Assembly (NCBI RefSeq): GCF_024679095.1
Contig: NC_066509.1
Coordinates: 12,790,669 to 12,854,668, forward strand
DNA from: Eriocheir sinensis
Lineage: Eukaryota > Arthropoda > Malacostraca > Decapoda > Varunidae
Direction of reading: 5' to 3'
Length of the DNA: 64,000 nt
In this document: positions 58,557-64,000 of the stretch, piece after piece
How positions within the stretch are numbered: the stretch's first letter is position 1
Layout of the letters: each line of letters begins with the position of its first letter
Made by a program: the position numbers and the translations under genes
Notes under the pieces: generated by a model
What the model was told of the DNA's origin: nothing
Seen by the model: the letters and a program-made list of their open reading frames with translations, nothing else
Databases searched by the model: none

Positions 58557-59207
58557 TTGGGAGTGTTAGTAAACTCTGACCTAAAACTAAGGAAGCAATG
58601 TATTAGTGCAAGGAATAGGGCTAACAGGGTATTAGGCTTTATTAACAGGACAGTAACCAACAGGAGTGCAGAGGTCATCCTCAGACTCTATTTAGCGTTA
58701 GTTAGGCCACACTTAGATTATGCTGTCCAGTTTTGGTGCCCACACTACAGAATGGACATCAACTTGCTAGAATCAGTTCAGAGGAGGATGACCAAGATGA
58801 TTCAGGGGCTGAGGAACCTCCCATATCAAAATAGGCTGAAACATCTAAACTTACATTCACTAGGAAGACGAAGAGTGCGGGGAGATCTGATAGAAGTATT
58901 CAAATGGGCCAAGGGTTACAACAAAGGCGATATAAGTAAAGTACTGAGAATTAGCCAGCAGGGTAGAACACGCAGTAATGGATTTAAATTAGAAAAGTAT
59001 AGATTTAGGAGAGATGTAGACAAGCATTGGTTTAGTAATAGGGTGGTGGGGGAATGGAATAGACTCAGCAATCACATAGTTAGTGCAGGGACGATAGCTT
59101 GTTTTAAGAGTAGACTGGATAACTACATGGACGAGGATTTACATAGAAAGTCAGACCACACAGACCCCATGGTCCAGACTAGGTGGTCTGTCCTTAAACC
59201 TAAGTGA
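58557..59207 (+). pseudogene. LINE A polymerase C-terminus with antisense LINE B extension
   Basis: 216 codons: VLGFINRTVTNRSAEVILRL, PHLDYAVQFWCPHYR, VQRRMTKMIQGL, VVGEWNRLSNHIV and CFKSRLDNYMDED are LINE A. From about 59139 the frame stays open for 23 more codons that are the reverse strand of the LINE B 3' UTR, ending WSVLKPK-stop. Confidence 0.75.
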
Positions 59208-59842
59208 TTTTACATTAATCAGATGGCTCCAAAACGTTGCTTTTCTACTCTAGTTAATATTAAGTTGAAGGAAGTGACGGTCGAGCTTGTTTTTAAAGGA
59301 GTCAATCGTGTTACACTGGACCACTGATGGTGGGAGCTTATTCCATTCTCGCACTACAACGTTGGTGAAGAAAAATTTGGTGCAGTCTGAATTTACTTGT
59401 CTACATTTGAGTTTTGTGCCATTGTTCCTCGTTCGCAAAGTGTCATCGATCATAAACAATTTTGTTCTGTCTACATTCGTGAAACCATTAAGTATTTTAA
59501 AACATTCGATCAGTTTTCCTCGGAGGCGACGTTTCTCAAGAGAGAACATGTTAAGGGTGGAAAGCCTTTCTTCGTAGGATTTGTTGCGCAAGGAAGGGAT
59601 CATTTTTGTTGCTCGATGCTGAACACCTTCTAGTTTAGCAATGTCCTTTGCATGGTGGGGAGACCAAAACTGTACCGCATATTCCAAGTGGGGTCTGACT
59701 AAACTATTGTAGAGCGGAAGTATTACATCTTTATTCTTGAATAAAAAGTTTCTTTTAATGAAGCCCAACATTCTGTTCGCTTTATTTGCTGCATCGATGC
59801 ATTGATGTGAGAATTTGAGGTTAGACGCGATTTTAATCCCCA
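59139..59842 (-). mobile_element. LINE B 3' fragment, antisense inside LINE A
   Basis: The minus strand repeats the last 173 codons of LINE B (FIKRNFLFKNKDVILPLYNS to LQLNIN-stop) and its whole 3' UTR, closely matching 1351-1990. It ends at CTATGTAAAT, without the (CT)n seen at the other two copies. Confidence 0.88.
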
Positions 59843-60050
59843 GGTGGCAGTGAGGTGTGGGTGCAGTAAGGAGACAGGGTACTGGAGCGTACGCCCGTAC
59901 CGAAGGTAAACGAGGATCAAGCCTCTACCTGTAATCCCTGAAACTACACCTCACCCATCGTGAGTAGTGGGGGGGATTCTGAAGCTGCTCTGTGTAGGCC
60001 ACTCGGCCTCTTGCAGTTTCCCTATGTTCTTATGTTCTTCTTATGTAACT

Positions 60051-62915
60051 CAGTGAGAAGGGTCGACTTATGGGTAGCGTGCCATATGCCCAATAGCCGA
60101 AATTAACGTTCTATACTACAAGTAATCTGCCTTGATTCAGTTTCACTGAGTAACCGCCGATTTCAGTGATATCCATGATTCAGCGAAGACACTTATTACT
60201 AAAGGTGTCTTATTGCCTCTTCAAGTTACTATTTAGTCATAGAATGAGACTTAAAATAAGTCATATAAAAAGACAGCTTATGTGACTTGAAGATCCATTG
60301 TCCTTGTCCTTCTGCGAAAGTATCGACAACGCCCTATAATCGTGTTAAGCGAGTCCCTAATACCGTAGGACAACTGTATATTGAAAAAAAAAAATAATAA
60401 ATAAAGGAAAACACAAAATTCACTTTATGCGGCCTGCACCCTTAACGCAAAACGAGTTACCTGTAGTAGCCCAAAACTATAGGACAAGAAAAAAAAAAAA
60501 TGCGGATGGAAAACGAGGTAATGACAAAAAGAAAACCGAAGTCGTCATCAAAAGAAAGAAATACAGAAATAAATACGAGCAAATTATGCCCTTAAACCAC
60601 CCAGTTGACCCCGCCGTGGTGATTTGGGTTTGCGATAATCCTCCCTCAATTACGATGGATTACAAGTCACAGCGTTCCCTCGAGTGGCGTGGCAGCTGCC
60701 GGGAGATGTAATTGGTTCTCGTACCAAAATACGTGGGAGGGGAACAAAAAACGAGTGGGAGAAAAAGTAAACTAGCTTCAATTGTGACTGGATCCGCAGC
60801 CGAGTAAGTATAGGACACTGCCGATTCCATGGCTGTTGGCGAGCGAGGTGTCTGACATGTCCGTAGCCCAACACATCGCATAGGTTTAGAAAATATTATT
60901 TTTTTACTTAGCTCATCTGCTACACAATAAGATAAAGTTTGTTAAAATCATTGAACTAAACAGTGATTGTATACAACTACAACACGGTTTTCAAAACTCG
61001 ATAGCGTATTCATCTGATTTTATGAACGAGAACAAGCGTTTTATCCAAAATTGATTCCGTAGATGCAGAAAACATCGATAAGTAAAAAGTAATATAAACA
61101 TTAAATTTTATCTGACTTCTATTCTTCGTAACTAGCTATTTAAAAAAAATCTTGATATAGTTGTACAATCACTTTTTAATCCGATGAATGTGAACGAAAT
61201 TTGCCTCTTGCGTAACAAATTACTTAAGTAAAGAAATGTGATTATTTTCTGATCTTATGCAATTGTTTGACAACGGAGACGTCATACACCCCGCCCGCCC
61301 ACAGTCAATCAACAGCGTCCTTACATATTCGGCTATTATGGGAACTAGAGATTAATCGAACCGTTCGACTAAAGCTCCATCCGTCCGACTCGGGCGAAAT
61401 GATTTACCGCTCGGCTGTTTGGAAGTTGTACCTGCTTTCATGAAGAAAAAAAATGAGAAGAGATAATGATAATGGTGAAGCAATAAATGGAAGGATGAAA
61501 TAATAGAATATTGGAAAGGAAAGAAATGAATGGCAGCTACGATTAAGACACTGGTTTTGGAGGAACATATGATGATCATGCCAAATTAGTTTGAAGAGAT
61601 AACAAGACAATAATAGAGGAAGAAAAGAAAAGAAAAGGACAGCAGAAGGAAATAATAGAGATGGGAGATGTAATATGGAACTTTCAAAGCTGCTGCAATG
61701 TAGAGAGTAGTAGTACTTCATGTTTATCATTCCTTATCAGTCAGCTATAACAAATAATCTCCAGACAGAGGAATCGATGAATACAGTACGTAGCTATAGA
61801 TAGTAAGCTACAAGCGGTAGTGTTAGTAGTTTAATTTGAAGTCCCGCTTGTTTTCATGCCAAAACACTGGAGAGGAGGAAAATAAGAGTTAAATGGTGGA
61901 AAAGTAGGTAGGAATACGAAATAAAGAAATTATGGTAAGGGAAGAATGGTAATTAACAGTTGAGAGATAAAATTGGTTATCATGCCAAAATACATGGGGG
62001 AGGAGAATAGATTAAAAATGGAAAACAATAGTCTGGTTAGACGAAAGATGACAGAGGAATAGAGAAATATGGTTATAAACAACTGTTGGTAGGTGTAACC
62101 AGTTACCATGCCAGCAAATTGAGAAAGAGGCAGTGGTGGGCACCGCTTACCGAAAAGTTAGCTTCGCTAACTGGTAAATGGAATATGTTCTATATTATCG
62201 TCCCACGACATTTTCATAATTAGTTAGCAGAAATTCTAAGCTAATTTATTTTTTTCCAAAAAACTAACTACGTCATTTTAACAAGTGATCTTATGACTAA
62301 TCAACATACTATATATCACAGTCCATATTTATTAATTTATAAGAGGAAAACAGGTTTTGAATCTAAACCAAAAAAAAAAAAAAAGTTTCACTGAGCAAGA
62401 ATTACATAATTGCCCCTCAGAGCGCTTCTCCTCGAGCGAGTGACTCAAGAAGCCCTTTGGTGGCCTATGGGGAACTATTGTCATGTTTGAACTCAGTTGC
62501 CGAATTACAGCAGCACTTATAGTTTCTAAGATATGGCCTGGTCAATATTACCACCTCCTCCCCTACTAATATAAGGTAATTCACCCCCATCCTTTTCTGG
62601 TTTATTTATTTATACAATTTATTCGTGAAATTGTAACTGAAATATAATCAGAGCTTAAAGGAATATAATAATAGTTACGATGTACACTGTTCACACGAAA
62701 TATTCAAAGCATTCGAAGCCTCGCCCCGCCGCTCCACGTTCACCCCCTGGCTCGAGGTTCGCTACGCCACGCTGCGCTCACTGGTCAGTGCCGTGCAGGG
62801 GGTGGCGGCGGGGCGCGGGTGTTTGGTTTGTTCTCAGTGAATAAATACGACTGCATGGAGCTGCGGCGGAACATCCACCCACACAGAGGCAGTGAGTGTG
62901 TGATTCAGTAGTTGT

Positions 62916-62920
<5 letters not shown>
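60051..62920. other. No recognised gene
   Basis: AT-rich DNA with short frames only. Isolated transposon-like ends occur (TACAGTTGTCC reversed near 60380; CAGTGGTGGGCACCGC at 62133) whose partners are not found in the window. 62710-62820 is a GC/CpG-rich patch without a visible exon. Confidence 0.45.

Positions 62921-62958
<38 letters not shown>
62921..62958. repeat. (GA)n microsatellite
   Basis: About 38 bp of GA. Confidence 0.9.
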
Positions 62959-62960
<2 letters not shown>

Positions 62961-62983
62961 ATATGTAGGTGTTTTGTTTACTC

Positions 62984-63184
62984 AGGGGGTTCTCAAAAGC
63001 TTTTGGCTGCGACCCCAACAAAGTAGATTCACGACCCACTCCCCTAGCAACAAGCGTGTCTGGCACTCACTATAACACATTTCCGTCTTCGAGGAGGAAG
63101 GAAAAGGGGTTGCAGGATCTCGCGACCCCTCATAATCATTTCGCGATCCCTCTGGGGGTCGCGACCCCCACTTTGGAACCTCTA
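62984..63184. mobile_element. hAT-like MITE, 201 bp
   Basis: Flanked by GTTTACTC (62976-62983) and GTTTATTC (63185-63192), 7 of 8 identical. Ends GGGGGTTCTCAAAAG and, inverted, AGAGGTTCCAAAG. Inside are inverted GCGACCCC blocks, a design common in hAT MITEs of animals. Confidence 0.7.
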
Positions 63185-63595
63185 GTTTATTCTGCCGCGT
63201 CTCAAAGCTACAGGCTACTGTGATCAGTTATCGAATTTGCCTTGAAAGTTCATTAAGCAGTTATCAGAAAGTAATAAGTTTTTTTTGTGGCAAAAAACAT
63301 CAATTTCACGGACGAAACTTATGGCATATTTTAGTGTTAGTCCCCCCACGCCCCCATCCCCTTATGAGAACGTGGTTTACGAGAAAACGTCAGTGGCGTA
63401 GCTACTGGGAGTAAGTGCTCCCCCATAGGAATCCGGTGCCCACCCATGCAGGTGCCCACCCCCACACTGGCCATGCCCTAATACGATCTTAGAACATGCC
63501 TTAGTAACCTTCTATGTGGCATCAGAATGCCCCTGAGCTCCACTTGCTTAGTACTCTTCCATACTTACGCCACAACATCTATTAGGAAAAAGGGG
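63185..63595. other. No recognised gene
   Basis: Nothing identified. Confidence 0.4.
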
Positions 63596-64000
63596 GGTAA
63601 AGATTCGTTTTAGGTCCGTGCCAGTATCTCATAATCTACTTTATGAAACATCACTATCTCTTCATATATCTTTTCTACAAACCTTCAACAGTCATGGAAA
63701 CGCTTTGAAAATCCAATTCAAGGACTTTTTTTTTTACTCTTGAAAATAGGGGATAATGTTTACGGAAGCGCGTCGCCTCCTCTGGCGGCGGCCGCGACGA
63801 CGCTGCAGCCGCCGCAGCCGTAAAATAGCTCGCAGAGGGTTTAGGGTCGGGGAGCATATTTAAACTACTCCAACCGAACTTTACGACCTACTAACGGGGA
63901 GGAGCTGCGCCCCCCTCGACCCCCCCTTCTAACCACTGGACCCCCCCCCACATGTATGTGACCTATTTCAGCAAGGAGGCATTTCTCGCAACACCGGCTG
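63596..64000 (+). repeat. Dispersed repeat family, copy 3, cut by window edge
   Basis: Reverse-complement match to 36464-36845 and forward match to 6650-6943. It continues past the window end. Confidence 0.85.

Larger units (their letters stand above)
58004..60050 (+). mobile_element. CR1-like LINE A, internally deleted and interrupted by LINE B
   Basis: 5' part: GC-rich leader, then a short frame MSGGSKREVCGD...LLKRMEELEKRA-stop (58158-58279), probably the start of ORF1. It joins through a 25-bp perfect inverted repeat (58270-58323) to the RT at PQGSVLGPLLFIIYIND. KFADDTKIG, a frame gap at 58490, and the C-terminal region to 59138 follow. Then comes the antisense LINE B piece (59139-59842), then a 3' UTR ending GGCCTCTTGCAGTTTCCC and ATGTTCTTATGTTCTT. 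Not functional. Confidence 0.75.

Noticed and set aside
60427..60711. 94-codon Lys-rich frame
   Set aside because: No homology recognised, A-rich composition, no supporting splice or promoter context.
62133..62200. Possible transposon left end CAGTGGTGGGCACCGC
   Set aside because: No matching inverted end or target duplication found in the window.

Overview
The window looks like nuclear DNA of an arthropod, most likely a decapod crustacean. Genes are split into short exons separated by kilobases of intron. Dinucleotide microsatellites are very long and common (uninterrupted AT runs up to about 240 bp). The intergenic and intronic DNA is packed with LINEs of several lineages, tRNA-derived SINEs and many cut-and-paste transposon families. 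The taxon is inferred from this texture, not proven.

Host genes, all on the + strand. (1) Bases 1-67 are the first half of a THAP zinc-finger exon cut by the window edge. (2) At 10551-13223 lies a two-exon gene for a 657-residue protein with nine C2H2 zinc fingers. (3) At 21232-54119 lies a complete 14-exon gene for ORC1, the largest subunit of the origin recognition complex. Every intron phase agrees and the spliced frame is 950 codons plus stop. It encodes a BAH domain, a disordered linker rich in CDK consensus sites with a KEN box and an unexpected C2H2-like finger, an AAA+ ATPase with intact Walker A, Walker B, sensor 1 and sensor 2, and a winged-helix C-terminus. A consensus E2F site lies about 280 bp upstream of its start codon, and intron 1 appears to use a GC donor.

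Region by region. 1.3-5.0 kb: a CR1/L2-like LINE (called LINE B here) on the minus strand, bounded on both sides by (GA)n. 5.9-9.7 kb: LINE, Gag-like and TTAA-element remnants. 13.7-16.4 kb: a TTAA element, a foldback element and a long inverted-repeat element. 18.9-20.9 kb: a minus-strand LINE that ends just upstream of the ORC1 promoter. 21.4-53.9 kb: ORC1 introns filled with elements. Several are defined to the base by terminal inverted repeats and target-site duplications: hAT-like at 24520-25388, 40001-41476 and 50416-51113; a TA-flanked Tigger/pogo-like element at 38522-42173 with further elements nested in it; and a Tc1 element with an uninterrupted transposase at 42225-43623. A Foldback-like element with tandem subrepeats sits at 25.8-26.7 kb, and a 5'-truncated RTE copy with a 9-bp target duplication sits inside a CR1-like LINE at 44.9-45.4 kb. 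54.1-64 kb has no recognised gene. It holds a rearranged LINE (LINE A) interrupted by an antisense LINE B fragment, a G-rich minisatellite, a small hAT-like element, and at the right edge a repeat family also present at 6.7 and 36 kb.

The host genes share no pathway that can be seen. The main points of interest are the ORC1 gene model with its extra zinc finger and unusual intron 1, the intact Tc1 element 43 nt from an ORC1 splice acceptor, the nested insertions, and LINE junctions that record rearrangement events. No new defence or metabolic system was found.
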